Source of the DNA: Peptacetobacter sp.
Lineage (GTDB): Bacteria > Bacillota > Clostridia > Peptostreptococcales > Peptostreptococcaceae
Assembly (NCBI RefSeq): GCF_029264495.1
Contig: NZ_JARIBH010000008.1
Location: 1 to 50,939, forward strand
Direction: 5' to 3'
DNA length: 50,939 nucleotides
Shown here piece by piece: positions 20,720-29,405 of this stretch (its first letter is position 1; every line of letters starts with the position of its first letter). The notes under the pieces were generated by a model. It saw only the letters and a program-made list of their open reading frames with translations, was not told the origin of the DNA and did no database searches. The position numbers and the translations under genes were made by a program.

Positions 20720-21790
20720 CTACTCTCCTAATATTATAAACTCTTTAGTTGTATTGTTAAGAGGCACTCCCTTACCATTTATAACTACAACATCATCCTC
20801 TATTCTAACACCACCTACATCAGGTATATAGATTCCAGGTTCACAAGACATAACCATTCCTTCAGTTAAAACATCATTACTTCTTTGATTTAAGGTAGGT
20901 ACTTCTCCATCTCCAAGCCCTATACCATGTCCTAAGCCATGATTAAAATATTCACCAAATCCACTTTCAGCTATAATTGTTCTAGCTACATTATCAACAT
21001 CACGAGCGTTTACACCTTCTTTTATGGCTTCTATTGCTGTTGTCTGAGCTTTTAAAACAATATCATATATTTTTCTAATTATTTCTGGTGGTTCACCTAT
21101 AGATATTGTACGAGTCATATCTGATTGATAACCTTCGTAAACAACTCCAAAATCTATTGTTATAGCTTCATTTCTTTTTAACTTTTTCATTGTAGGTCTT
21201 CCATGAGGCATGGCACCTCTTTCCCCTGAAGCAACTATTGTGTCAAATGACATTCCACTAGCACCCTTTTTAAGAGCATGGTACTGAAGTAATGCTGCTA
21301 CTTCTAGTTCAGTCATTCCTTCTTTTATTTCTGAAAGTACTTCTGCAAATACCTCATCAGTTATTTCACATGCTTTTTTTATAAGTGCTATCTCTTCTTC
21401 TGATTTTATTTTTCTTACTTTTCCTAATTCATTTGTCAATAAAGTAATATCAAAATCAGATTCATTTAATTTAATATAATCTTGTATACTCATAGCTTGA
21501 CTTTCTATAGCAAGATTTTTTACTTTTAATTCATGTAAGAGCTCTATTATACTAGGTATATATTCACCTTGAGGAACTATTTTTTTTATAAATCCTGTTG
21601 TTCTTTTATCTGCTTCATCTATATACCTTCCATCTAAAACCTGATATTGTTCATCTTTGGTTATAAGAACATAAACTCCACTTCCTGTTAAAGCCCCAAC
21701 ATATCTTTTATTATTTTTTCCTTTTATTAAAATAGCGTCAGTTTTTAAATTATTTATTAATTCTCTTATTTTTTCTATTCTATTATTCAT
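20720..21790 (-). CDS. M24 family Xaa-Pro peptidase
   Basis: 356 residues. A creatinase-like N-terminal domain (1-130) precedes a pita-bread metallopeptidase domain. Metal ligands are visible in order: two aspartates in TIDFGVVYEGYQSDMTRT, His in FNHGLGHGIGLGDGE, Glu in MSCEPGIYIP and Glu in VRIEDDVVV. Such enzymes remove residues before proline (aminopeptidase P) or split Xaa-Pro dipeptides in the cytoplasm. The ATG at 21790 lacks a clear ribosome site and follows a hairpin in the 53-base gap after EIIC. Its place in a PTS operon suggests that the imported substrate carries a peptide or amino acid. Confidence 0.92.
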   Translation of the reverse strand: MNNRIEKIRELINNLKTDAILIKGKNNKRYVGALTGSGVYVLITKDEQYQVLDGRYIDEADKRTTGFIKKIVPQGEYIPSIIELLHELKVKNLAIESQAMSIQDYIKLNESDFDITLLTNELGKVRKIKSEEEIALIKKACEITDEVFAEVLSEIKEGMTELEVAALLQYHALKKGASGMSFDTIVASGERGAMPHGRPTMKKLKRNEAITIDFGVVYEGYQSDMTRTISIGEPPEIIRKIYDIVLKAQTTAIEAIKEGVNARDVDNVARTIIAESGFGEYFNHGLGHGIGLGDGEVPTLNQRSNDVLTEGMVMSCEPGIYIPDVGGVRIEDDVVVINGKGVPLNNTTKEFIILGE

Positions 21791-21801
21791 AAATTCAAAT
21801 T

Positions 21802-21830
21802 AAGACTTCTAATTTAAAATTAGAAGCCTT
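21802..21830 (-). other. Intercistronic hairpin between EIIC and the M24 gene
   Basis: CTTCTAATTT (21806-21815) and AAATTAGAAG (21817-21826) are inverted repeats, extended by AAG/CTT beyond one mismatch. No U-run follows on the coding strand, so it is more likely an RNA stability or processing element than a terminator. It could make the two peptidase/PLP genes downstream less abundant than the PTS genes or protect the upstream mRNA. Confidence 0.5.
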
Positions 21831-21843
21831 AATATCCCTCCTT

Positions 21844-23175
21844 TTAGAAGTCTAGATCTAAATCTCCAAGTAAATCTTCATCTTCACTTGAGAATATATT
21901 TTTTGTTTCTTCTGCTTGTTTGCTAGCTTCAGCTGCTTCTTCCTGACGTTCCATAATTTTGAAGAATGGCCAATATAATGCTATTGCTAATACTAGCTGT
22001 AATCCATTTGCAAGAATTGTTCTCCAGTCACCATTAGTTAAGAAACCTTCTAAGAATACACCAACATATGGAGGGTCGAATACTGGTTTATTTAACCATC
22101 CCCAATGCATAAAGAACATTGGTAATGTACCTATTATAGCTCCTCCAAATACATGAGGTATAAACATTATTGGGTTTAATATTATTGGTGCACCAAATAG
22201 TATTGGTTCATTTATTCCAAATAAAGCTGGGAATAATGATACTTTTCCGATCTGTTTATATCTTTTATTTTTAGATAATAGACATGCTACAACACATCCT
22301 ATACTTATACCACAACCAGTAAATCCAAAGAAAGCACTAGATGCTCCTGCTGTAAAGAAGTGTGGTATTGGCTGTCCAGCCTGCATAGCTGCTATATTTT
22401 CAGCTATAAATGTAACCATTATTGGTCTTGTTATTGGACTGAATACAGATGAGTGTATTCCAAAGAAGAATATAGTACATATTGCAAAGTTTAATCCTAA
22501 TACAGCCCATGGATTATCCATACTACCAACTAATGGAGCTAAGAATCTTGTAAGTATTTGTGGTGGTAATTCCCCAAATACACTTAATGATAAGAATCTT
22601 AATACTATAAATGTACCACCAACTATTATACTTGTTGGAATTAATTCAAATGATTTAGAAACAAAATCTGGCACACCTTCTGGCATCTTTATTGTAAGGT
22701 TTTTAACTTTACAGAAATTATATAATTCTACAGAAAGTAATCCTGCTATCATTCCTGTAAATAAACCTTTTGCACCTAAGTTACCTAAATCTAATGCTCC
22801 TTCTGGAGTTATATCTGCAACTAAGAATAAAAATGCAAATGTTGCAAGAGTGATACATCCAGGAATATATAATTTATAATGATTTCCTAAGTTGAATGCT
22901 ATACACATACATGCATATAATCCTATTAATCCTATTGAAAGTGTTACTGGTAAGTCTAGTATAGCTGAATTATTTAATATAAATTTACTTACTGGATTAC
23001 TTTCTCCTAGCATATTTGGTAATGCTGGAAGTATCGCAAATATACTTCCTAATATTGTAAATGGTGTCATTGCTACCATACCTGCTTTTATTGCACTTAA
23101 ATGACGTTGATTGTCAACTTTATGTGCTAAAGGCATGAACACTTTGTTCATAAATGCTTCAAATTTAGCGAACAT
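21844..23175 (-). CDS. PTS EIIC, lactose/cellobiose/chitobiose family (cluster A)
   Basis: 443 residues, the membrane channel of a Lac-family phosphotransferase system, with about ten membrane segments. Family blocks include SVELYNFCKVKNLTIKMPEGVPDFVSKSFELIP in mid-protein, FFGIHSSVFSPITRP, GASSAFFGFTG and the INEPILFGAPIILNP region that lines the sugar site. The C-terminal 30 residues are acidic and cytoplasmic. The start ATG follows AAGGAGATTAAG. Genes for EIIB and EIIA lie directly upstream. The family transports beta-disaccharides and some glycoside conjugates; the substrate is not set by the sequence. Confidence 0.93.
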   Translation of the reverse strand: MFAKFEAFMNKVFMPLAHKVDNQRHLSAIKAGMVAMTPFTILGSIFAILPALPNMLGESNPVSKFILNNSAILDLPVTLSIGLIGLYACMCIAFNLGNHYKLYIPGCITLATFAFLFLVADITPEGALDLGNLGAKGLFTGMIAGLLSVELYNFCKVKNLTIKMPEGVPDFVSKSFELIPTSIIVGGTFIVLRFLSLSVFGELPPQILTRFLAPLVGSMDNPWAVLGLNFAICTIFFFGIHSSVFSPITRPIMVTFIAENIAAMQAGQPIPHFFTAGASSAFFGFTGCGISIGCVVACLLSKNKRYKQIGKVSLFPALFGINEPILFGAPIILNPIMFIPHVFGGAIIGTLPMFFMHWGWLNKPVFDPPYVGVFLEGFLTNGDWRTILANGLQLVLAIALYWPFFKIMERQEEAAEASKQAEETKNIFSSEDEDLLGDLDLDF

Positions 23176-23213
23176 ATCTTAATCTCCTTATTTATTATTT
23201 ATTATTTTATTAT

Positions 23214-23546
23214 TTATTTTCCCATTTGATGCTTTTTATAAGTTAATAAAGCTAATTTCATAACAGTAGCTCCATCCATTTTCCCATAAACATCTTTATC
23301 TATTACAACAAATGGTTTATTTCTTGGCTCACATATTGATGCTATAAAGTCAGTTTTATGAGATACCTGAGGTCCTATCATAACTATATCCCAATTATCT
23401 ATTTCACTTTCTAATGAATCTGCTGGTATAGCAGTAAAAGCGAAATCTGCTTCATTAAGTTTAGCACTTTCTTTTACAACTTTTTTCATATTCTGCATTA
23501 ACATATTTGTAGAAAATCCACCTGCACAACATAATAATATTCTCAT
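23214..23546 (-). CDS. PTS EIIB, lactose/cellobiose family (cluster A)
   Basis: 110 residues. The phosphocysteine loop ILLCCAGGFSTNMLM has C7 at the family position (CAGGxST); C6 precedes it. EIIB accepts phosphate from EIIA and passes it to the sugar as it crosses EIIC. A ribosome site AGGAGGAA precedes the ATG. It is separate from EIIC, as in CelABC-type systems. Confidence 0.93.
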   Translation of the reverse strand: MRILLCCAGGFSTNMLMQNMKKVVKESAKLNEADFAFTAIPADSLESEIDNWDIVMIGPQVSHKTDFIASICEPRNKPFVVIDKDVYGKMDGATVMKLALLTYKKHQMGK

Positions 23547-23615
23547 AATTTTATTCCTCCTAGAATTTTTTAATTATTTTATTTTATATTGATTATATTA
23601 AATATAATTTTTTAC

Positions 23616-23924
23616 TTATTCTTCTTCAAAGACATTTATTACTGCTTCTATTATGTCTTTGGCTAACTGTGAAGTCATATAATGATCTTGAGCATGGACC
23701 ATTAATAAGCTCATTTCAGGACTTTCAACTTCCTCATTTAAATCCCGTGTTATTAATTCTGTCTGTATATTATGTGCTGCTAAATCTATCTCTCTAGCCT
23801 CTTTTATTAAATTTCTTGCTCCATCAAAATCTTTTTCTTTAACTTTCTTTAAAGCTTCAAAAGCTTTTGCTTTACTTTCTCCTGCTGTTGAAATAAGCTC
23901 CATTATTTGTAATTCTGTTGACAT
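23616..23924 (-). CDS. PTS EIIA, lactose/cellobiose family (cluster A)
   Basis: 102 residues, a three-helix subunit that forms trimers and takes phosphate from HPr. The active histidine is H77 in LLMVHAQDHYMTSQLAKDI. Its length fits the family. The ribosome site AAAGGAGAA precedes the ATG. It lies 22 bases after the M42 peptidase gene, so regulator, peptidase and transporter are in one transcription unit. Confidence 0.93.
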   Translation of the reverse strand: MSTELQIMELISTAGESKAKAFEALKKVKEKDFDGARNLIKEAREIDLAAHNIQTELITRDLNEEVESPEMSLLMVHAQDHYMTSQLAKDIIEAVINVFEEE

Positions 23925-23946
23925 TATTCTTAGTTCTCCTTTTTCA

Positions 23947-24990
23947 TTAAATAAAATTCTTTATGTTATTAAATTTTTCTTCGTCTAGATTTAAAATCAT
24001 TTTTGTATAAAGATTTATTATATCTTCTAAATCTTTATTGCTTACTATTGAAAATGCACAATGTCCATATCTAACTGGTATACATGTAACAACTGCTGCT
24101 TTCCCTGAGTTTACAAGATGAGCTTCTCCTGCATCAGTTCCTCCTGATTGGAACATATCATGTTGTAATGATATATTTTCTTCTTCTGCAGTGTCTATCA
24201 CATAGTTTACTAAATTTTTATTAGGTACTAATGTTCTATCTCTATGCATAAGCATTACACCTTTATCGATTTGCTTCTGATTTGTATAATCTCTTATAAA
24301 TTCATTTTTTGAACACGCAACATCTATTGCAAATACTATATCTGGATCTATAAGATGTGTTGCTGTTTTTCCACCTCTTATACCAACTTCTTCACTACTT
24401 GTTGCTGCAAAATGAACATTGCAATTTAAATCTTTATTTTCTAAATTTTTTAAAACTTCTCCTATTACAAAACAACCTAATCTATCATCAAATGCTTTAC
24501 CAACTAGTCTATTGTCTAGGCTAAATTTTTCAAATTCAGTTGTATATGTAACCATATCCCCAACTCTAATTCCTAGATTGTATACTTCTTCTTCTGTACA
24601 AGCACCGATATCTGCATATATCTTTTCAGCTTTTCCATCATTATAAGTAGCATTTATTATTGCTGGTATTTTTTCACCTTTTCTTGTTGTTATTCTTACT
24701 CTCTGAGTAAAGTGTGCTAATGGTTTAACTCCACCTATATTTATAAGGTGTATCATACCTAATTTATCAACACTTCTTACCATAAATCCCACTTCATCCA
24801 TATGTGCACAAAGCATTATATTAGGAGCATCTTCACTTTTTATTTTAGAAAATATTATACTTCCTAAACCATCATAAGAAATTTTATCAGCATAATTACT
24901 TAATTCTGTTAACATTATTTTTCTAACTTCACCTTCATTTGATGCTATAGCATCTGCATTTGATAATTCTTTTAAAAAATCTATGTTCAT
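23947..24990 (-). CDS. M42 family metallo-aminopeptidase
   Basis: 347 residues, a cytoplasmic dinuclear-metal aminopeptidase of the glutamyl-aminopeptidase/TET type. Ligand blocks in order: H63 and D65 in LCAHMDEVGFMV, Asp in GKAFDDRLGCFVI, Glu pair in ATSSEEVGIRGG, Asp in FAIDVACSK, His in PVRYGHCAFSI near the C-terminus. SGGTDAGEAH supports the family. The start ATG follows GGAGGATAAA, and this ribosome site contains the stop codon of the regulator gene. Such enzymes trim short peptides after import. Confidence 0.93.
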   Translation of the reverse strand: MNIDFLKELSNADAIASNEGEVRKIMLTELSNYADKISYDGLGSIIFSKIKSEDAPNIMLCAHMDEVGFMVRSVDKLGMIHLINIGGVKPLAHFTQRVRITTRKGEKIPAIINATYNDGKAEKIYADIGACTEEEVYNLGIRVGDMVTYTTEFEKFSLDNRLVGKAFDDRLGCFVIGEVLKNLENKDLNCNVHFAATSSEEVGIRGGKTATHLIDPDIVFAIDVACSKNEFIRDYTNQKQIDKGVMLMHRDRTLVPNKNLVNYVIDTAEEENISLQHDMFQSGGTDAGEAHLVNSGKAAVVTCIPVRYGHCAFSIVSNKDLEDIINLYTKMILNLDEEKFNNIKNFI

Positions 24991-24991
24991 T

Positions 24992-26896
24992 TTATCCTCC
25001 TATATATATCTTTAATTTATAAATAAATTCTTCATAAGATTGCGATTTATTTAGCATATCAACCAATTCTTTACTATTCATAATTTTATCTAAATATTTT
25101 GATATTTGCTTATGAATTTCCAAGTTACCTTTTATTAGAGAAATCATAAAAATTATTTTAGGTACTCTTTCTGTTCCTTTGACACTAGCCTGTACAAGAC
25201 CTACCGATATAATATTTTTACTTCCAGTCATCTCTATTGGGTGTGGAATTGCTACCCCATTTTTATATATGGTACTAAGACACTCCTCTCTTTCCCATAC
25301 ATCATCCGGATATGTTTCTGAACAAATTCCTTCATCAACTATTTCTTGAGCCATACTATATAATAATTCTTTATAATCCTTACTGTCTTTTATACATCTA
25401 AAATTATTTTTATTAAATAGACTCAATATATAATCTTTAGGATTCTTAATATCACTCATACTATCAACTAACATAACACTCTCTTTTATACTTAAATTGT
25501 CTAAGTCATCTAATATCTCATTTATTAAAACAACTGGTGCTTTTGTTTTAAATGAAAGTTCTCTTATAGAAAATATTATATCTGGATCGAATGATATTAC
25601 ATCTCTTTCATCTAGAAGTGAAAAGTTTTCTATCTCTGCATTTGGAAATATTTCTGATAATCTTATTTTTATTAAGAATGCACTTCCTCCTCCTGATGAA
25701 CATACTATGGCTATCTTATACTTTTTATTAAAATTATCCTTTTGCCTTTTTTCAAATGGTACTGCAATATGGGTTGCTATAAATCCTATTTCATTTTGAT
25801 CAATTTTTATATCATATTCCTTTTCTATTATTTTTGAAAGCTGTATTGCTAAGTTAAAAACTGTAGGATATTGTTGACTTATTTTTTCAGAAAAAGGATT
25901 TGATACACTTTGATTTCTTTTAGATCTATCTATTAAAGCTAATATATGTATATATAGTAGTTTTAAAAATTCTTCTTCATCTAATAAATTTGTTTTATAT
26001 CTTTTATCAATTTCAGAAAAATAATCATGCATAATTCTTTTTAATTTATTTTTATCTACATTAATAGTAGTCATTTTCGTATTTTTAATTTTACTTTTTA
26101 TAAGATTTCTTAGGTAATCATTTTCCCGTTGTGTAAAATAATACCTCTTCTCTTTAAATACATTCTTTAATATTTCTCCTAGAACTTGATTTTCTTCTTT
26201 TTTTTCTAATTTAATTGAATCATTTTTTTCTCTTATACCTGTTTTTATATAAAGTATTATTATATGAGCCAATAATTCTTCAAGTTCTGTTATATTTATT
26301 TCTATTTCATATTTTTTTAAAATTTCATTTACGATTGATTTTATTTTTATAAGTTTTGTTTTATCAATAAATTCCATTCTATATTCCATGAAATTTCTAT
26401 TAAGTTTTGAATACTCAACTCTAAGAACTTCTTGTATATCTTCTATACTTCCTTTGACTTTTATTCCATAGTGTGGTTTTCTTTCTATTTCTATTTTGTA
26501 CTCAGCTAACTTTTCATCTACCTTCTTTAAATCATTTTTCATCTGAGATACACTTATCAAAAATTGCTCACTTAAATTTTCTATCGTTCTATATCCATCT
26601 TTTAATAAGAGTTCTACTATTAGTGAGTCTATTCTTTGTTCAGGGCTTTCAACTATATCTACGGGTAATTCATTAAAGTACTTTTCAAAGTTTTCTTTAT
26701 CTACTATCTTTAAAATATATCCTAATCTAGTTTTATACTCTAAATAGAATCCATTTTTTTTATAATCTTTTTCAAGATTTTTTATATCATTTCGTATAGT
26801 TCTAGTAGATACTCCTAATTTTTTTGCAAAATAATCTAACTTTAAATACTCTTCTTTACAGTTTATAAATTCTTCAAGAATAATACGCTGTCTGAT
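24992..26896 (-). CDS. PRD-containing PTS-regulated transcription activator (cluster A), probable ATC start
   Basis: An open frame of 635 codons including the stop. The visible order is an N-terminal HTH (LDYFAKKLGVSTRTIRNDIK, about residues 20-39), two PRD-like segments in the middle, a GatB/EIIB-like domain with IVCSSGGGSAFLIK, and an EIIA-like domain with GVAIPHPIEM near the C-terminus. This is the LicR/MtlR-type plan, usual length about 630-650. The first ATG/GTG/TTG codon in frame is a TTG at 26560, which would remove the whole HTH. The ribosome site GGGGGTGAG (26908-26900) instead points to ATC at 26896, giving I/M-RQRIILEEFI, a normal family N-terminus. It heads cluster A. Confidence 0.85.
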   Translation of the reverse strand: MRQRIILEEFINCKEEYLKLDYFAKKLGVSTRTIRNDIKNLEKDYKKNGFYLEYKTRLGYILKIVDKENFEKYFNELPVDIVESPEQRIDSLIVELLLKDGYRTIENLSEQFLISVSQMKNDLKKVDEKLAEYKIEIERKPHYGIKVKGSIEDIQEVLRVEYSKLNRNFMEYRMEFIDKTKLIKIKSIVNEILKKYEIEINITELEELLAHIIILYIKTGIREKNDSIKLEKKEENQVLGEILKNVFKEKRYYFTQRENDYLRNLIKSKIKNTKMTTINVDKNKLKRIMHDYFSEIDKRYKTNLLDEEEFLKLLYIHILALIDRSKRNQSVSNPFSEKISQQYPTVFNLAIQLSKIIEKEYDIKIDQNEIGFIATHIAVPFEKRQKDNFNKKYKIAIVCSSGGGSAFLIKIRLSEIFPNAEIENFSLLDERDVISFDPDIIFSIRELSFKTKAPVVLINEILDDLDNLSIKESVMLVDSMSDIKNPKDYILSLFNKNNFRCIKDSKDYKELLYSMAQEIVDEGICSETYPDDVWEREECLSTIYKNGVAIPHPIEMTGSKNIISVGLVQASVKGTERVPKIIFMISLIKGNLEIHKQISKYLDKIMNSKELVDMLNKSQSYEEFIYKLKIYIGG

Positions 26897-27121
26897 AACC
26901 TCACCCCCTAATCAGTTGTATCATCTAAAGCCTATTAAAATTATATCTAAAACTTTATTTTAGTAAAAGATGATTTTTTTCATAATTTTTATTGAAATTT
27001 TTGTACTATTTATCTTTCAATCTTTCCTGTTACCAATTAATTATAATAACTTTTTATTAATTTTAAAAATTCATTTTTTTCATATCTATTAGGAAAACTT
27101 TATCCTTTTGTTTAAAATTTT

Positions 27122-27164
27122 AAGAAATATCCCAAATTTTTTATTTTAATTCAGGATATTTCTT
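27122..27164 (-). terminator. Hairpin after the aldolase gene
   Basis: AAGAAATATCC (27122-27132) and GGATATTTCTT (27154-27164) are perfect inverted repeats with a 21-base loop, 20 bases past the aldolase stop. The T-run after the hairpin on the minus strand is interrupted (TTCTTAAAATTTT), so termination may be partial. Confidence 0.55.
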
Positions 27165-27183
27165 ATTTATAAATTTATATTAT

Positions 27184-28035
27184 TTAAGCTCGATTTATTG
27201 AGCCACAAATTTCCATTCTACCTTTGACAAATTCTTTTACAGATTCACGCCCTGCAGCACCATATTTTTTAGGATCTATTACATTAGGATCTTCAGCTAA
27301 TAAATTTTTAACTCCATTACTGAATGCTATTCTAAGTTCTGTAGCATAATTAACTTTTGATATACCTCTTCTTATACTTTCTTTTATTATTTCATCTGGT
27401 ATACCTGAACCACCATGTAATACTAATGGTACAGAAACAACTTCTCTTATTTCTGATAATCTTTCTAAATCTATTTTTGGTTCACCCTTATATATTCCAT
27501 GTGCAGTACCTATTGCAATTGCTAAAGATGATACTCCTGTTCTTTCTACAAATTCTTTTGCTTCCTGTGGATCTGTATGTGCATTTCCTTCTCCACCATC
27601 TAAATCATCTTCTTTTCCACCTACTTTTCCAAGTTCAGCTTCTACTGGTATTTCTGATGGTCTACATGCATCTGCAACTGCTTTTGATACGGCTATATTA
27701 TCTTCAAATGATTCATGTGATCCATCTATCATTATTGATGTATATCCTGTTCTAAGTGCCTGCATAGCTAATTCAAAACTTGAACCATGATCTAAATGCA
27801 TAGCAACTGGAACACTTGCTCTTTCAGCTGCAACCTTTACATTTGCTAAATAATAATCTAAACTTGCATATTTTACAGTTGATGGTGTAGTCTGTAATAT
27901 TACTGGAGAATTTAATTCTTCAGCCGCACTTACTACTGCCATTACCATTTCCATATTTTCTACATTAAAAGCACCTACTGCATAATTACCTTCCTGTGCT
28001 TTTAATAACATTTCTTTTGTTGTAACTAATGCCAT
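27184..28035 (-). CDS. kbaY: Class II tagatose/fructose-bisphosphate aldolase
   Basis: 283 residues, a zinc-dependent class II aldolase that splits tagatose 1,6-bisphosphate or fructose 1,6-bisphosphate into triose phosphates. Zinc ligands lie in MHLDHGSS, AIGTAHGIYKG and LVLHGGSGIP; GSH in MIDGSHESFEDN and NYATELR near the end are conserved. Lengths of about 284 are typical of GatY/KbaY. In the locus with AgaS and a PfkB kinase the tagatose role is favoured, which is inference; the sequence alone does not exclude FbaA. It lies 44 bases after agaS. Confidence 0.88.
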   Translation of the reverse strand: MALVTTKEMLLKAQEGNYAVGAFNVENMEMVMAVVSAAEELNSPVILQTTPSTVKYASLDYYLANVKVAAERASVPVAMHLDHGSSFELAMQALRTGYTSIMIDGSHESFEDNIAVSKAVADACRPSEIPVEAELGKVGGKEDDLDGGEGNAHTDPQEAKEFVERTGVSSLAIAIGTAHGIYKGEPKIDLERLSEIREVVSVPLVLHGGSGIPDEIIKESIRRGISKVNYATELRIAFSNGVKNLLAEDPNVIDPKKYGAAGRESVKEFVKGRMEICGSINRA

Positions 28036-28079
28036 AGTAAAACCTCCTTTAAATTAATCTATAAATTAAGAAATCAATT

Positions 28080-29249
28080 TTATTTTTCGTATTCGTGTAT
28101 AATAACACCTTTTACCACTCTATTAACTGTTCCTGTTGGAGATGGTGTATCAGGTTTATTTCCAACTTTCACTGATACAAATAGAGATAACGCCTGTGCA
28201 AATAATATATATGGGAATGCAAGATATACATCTGGAAGCATAGAATATTTTTTTTCAAATCCAAATGTTTTTCCAGAGAAATTATTCTCTCCTTCTACTG
28301 ATATTGCACATGTTAATTTTGATATTTGATCTCCATTTATCTCTTCTAATACATCTAAATCATATTGTCTTGTATACGTATTATTAGAAACAAAGTCAAA
28401 TATTAAAGTATTTTCATCAATAAATGATTTTGGACCATGTCTAAATCCCATTGAAGAGTCATATACAGTGGCTATTTTCCCAGCTGTTAATTCAAGTAAT
28501 TTTAACTGAGCTTCCTGAGTTAAGGCACCTAAGCCACCTGATCCTAAGTAAACTACTCTATTAAAATCTGTATTTATTAATTCATGTATTTCATCTTTTC
28601 TATCTATTACATTATTACTCATTTCTATTATTGTTCTTATATATGAGCTTTCTTCATTTTCATCAAGATTATCAAATATAAGCATTGCTGATAACATCAT
28701 ACAAGAAAAACTACCTGTCATAGCAAAACCTTGATCATTTGATCTTTCTGGCATTAATAATAAATAGTTATGTTCATCATTTTTTGTCATCTGTGCTAAT
28801 TTACCTTCTGGTGCACATGTTATAGCTAAATGATAGAAATCTTTAACTATCTGTTTTCCTAAATTAAGAGCAGCTATACTTTCTGGACTATTTCCACTTC
28901 TTGCAAATGAAACTAATAAAGTTGGAACATCTTCTTTTAAATACTGATATGGATTAGAAACTATATTAGTTGTTGCTATAGATTCTATTATGCATTTTTT
29001 CATATCATTTTTACTGCTTAAATACGGAACTATTGAATTACCAACATATGCAGAAGTTCCTGCACCTGTAAATATAACTCTAAATTGTCCATGTTTTTCA
29101 TTAATATTGTTTATAAATTTATCTATATTTTCTTTATTCGCTTTATATATTTCATAAGCTTCAGCCCATAATTCTGGCTGCTGTTTTATTTCTGTTGTTG
29201 TTATTATCGCACCTAGATTTTTTAACTTTTGTTCATCTAGTTTAAACAT
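28080..29249 (-). CDS. agaS: AgaS galactosamine-6-phosphate deaminase/isomerase
   Basis: 389 residues with two SIS domains. VIFTGAGTSAYVGNS and VSFARSGNSPESIAAL mark the first, LGSGGLGALTQEAQLKLLEL and MGFRHGPKSFIDENTL the second, matching AgaS. The enzyme turns galactosamine 6-phosphate into tagatose 6-phosphate and ammonia in the cytoplasm. It has its own promoter with an operator at 29339-29352, plus a ribosome site AAGGAGGG. The downstream aldolase and the upstream kinase complete the path. Confidence 0.92.
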   Translation of the reverse strand: MFKLDEQKLKNLGAIITTTEIKQQPELWAEAYEIYKANKENIDKFINNINEKHGQFRVIFTGAGTSAYVGNSIVPYLSSKNDMKKCIIESIATTNIVSNPYQYLKEDVPTLLVSFARSGNSPESIAALNLGKQIVKDFYHLAITCAPEGKLAQMTKNDEHNYLLLMPERSNDQGFAMTGSFSCMMLSAMLIFDNLDENEESSYIRTIIEMSNNVIDRKDEIHELINTDFNRVVYLGSGGLGALTQEAQLKLLELTAGKIATVYDSSMGFRHGPKSFIDENTLIFDFVSNNTYTRQYDLDVLEEINGDQISKLTCAISVEGENNFSGKTFGFEKKYSMLPDVYLAFPYILFAQALSLFVSVKVGNKPDTPSPTGTVNRVVKGVIIHEYEK

Positions 29250-29272
29250 ATTAAATCCCTCCTTATATCATA

Positions 29273-29292
29273 TGGTTATAAGGTTATAACCA
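29273..29292. promoter_or_regulatory. Inverted repeat in the agaS leader
   Basis: TGGTTATAA (29273-29281) and TTATAACCA (29284-29292) are perfect inverted repeats with a 2-base spacer, just upstream of the agaS ribosome site. It shares the TGGT...ACCA ends with the three nearby operators but has wider spacing, so it may be a weaker or different binding site. Confidence 0.5.
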
Positions 29293-29338
29293 GTTCTTTA
29301 AAAAAATATATTTGTTAAATTTGTTTTTAACTTGTTAT

Positions 29339-29352
29339 GTGGTAATTACCAC
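29339..29352. promoter_or_regulatory. GntR operator at agaS
   Basis: GTGGTAATTACCAC is a perfect 14-bp palindrome. It lies seven bases downstream of the -10 box of the agaS promoter, where a bound repressor would block transcription start. Two near-identical copies lie at 30357 and 30503. Confidence 0.82.
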
Positions 29353-29359
29353 TAAAGAT

Positions 29360-29388
29360 AATATAAATTATTTATTTTTCTTTGTCAA
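29360..29388 (-). promoter_or_regulatory. Promoter of agaS-aldolase
   Basis: Minus strand: TTGACA (29388-29383), 17-base spacer, TATATT (29365-29360). The operator GTGGTAATTACCAC follows directly. The same promoter-operator layout occurs before the kinase gene. Confidence 0.75.
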
Positions 29389-29405
29389 TAGAAACAAATC
29401 TATTT

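Noticed and set aside
26881..27183. Strong promoter for the cluster A regulator
   Set aside because: A TATAAT occurs on the minus strand about 50 bases upstream of the gene, but no convincing -35 box or operator was found, so it is not listed as a feature.
27357..27755. 132-codon open frame on the plus strand opposite the aldolase gene
   Set aside because: It is a leucine/histidine-rich mirror of a strongly conserved gene, without ribosome site or recognisable motif.
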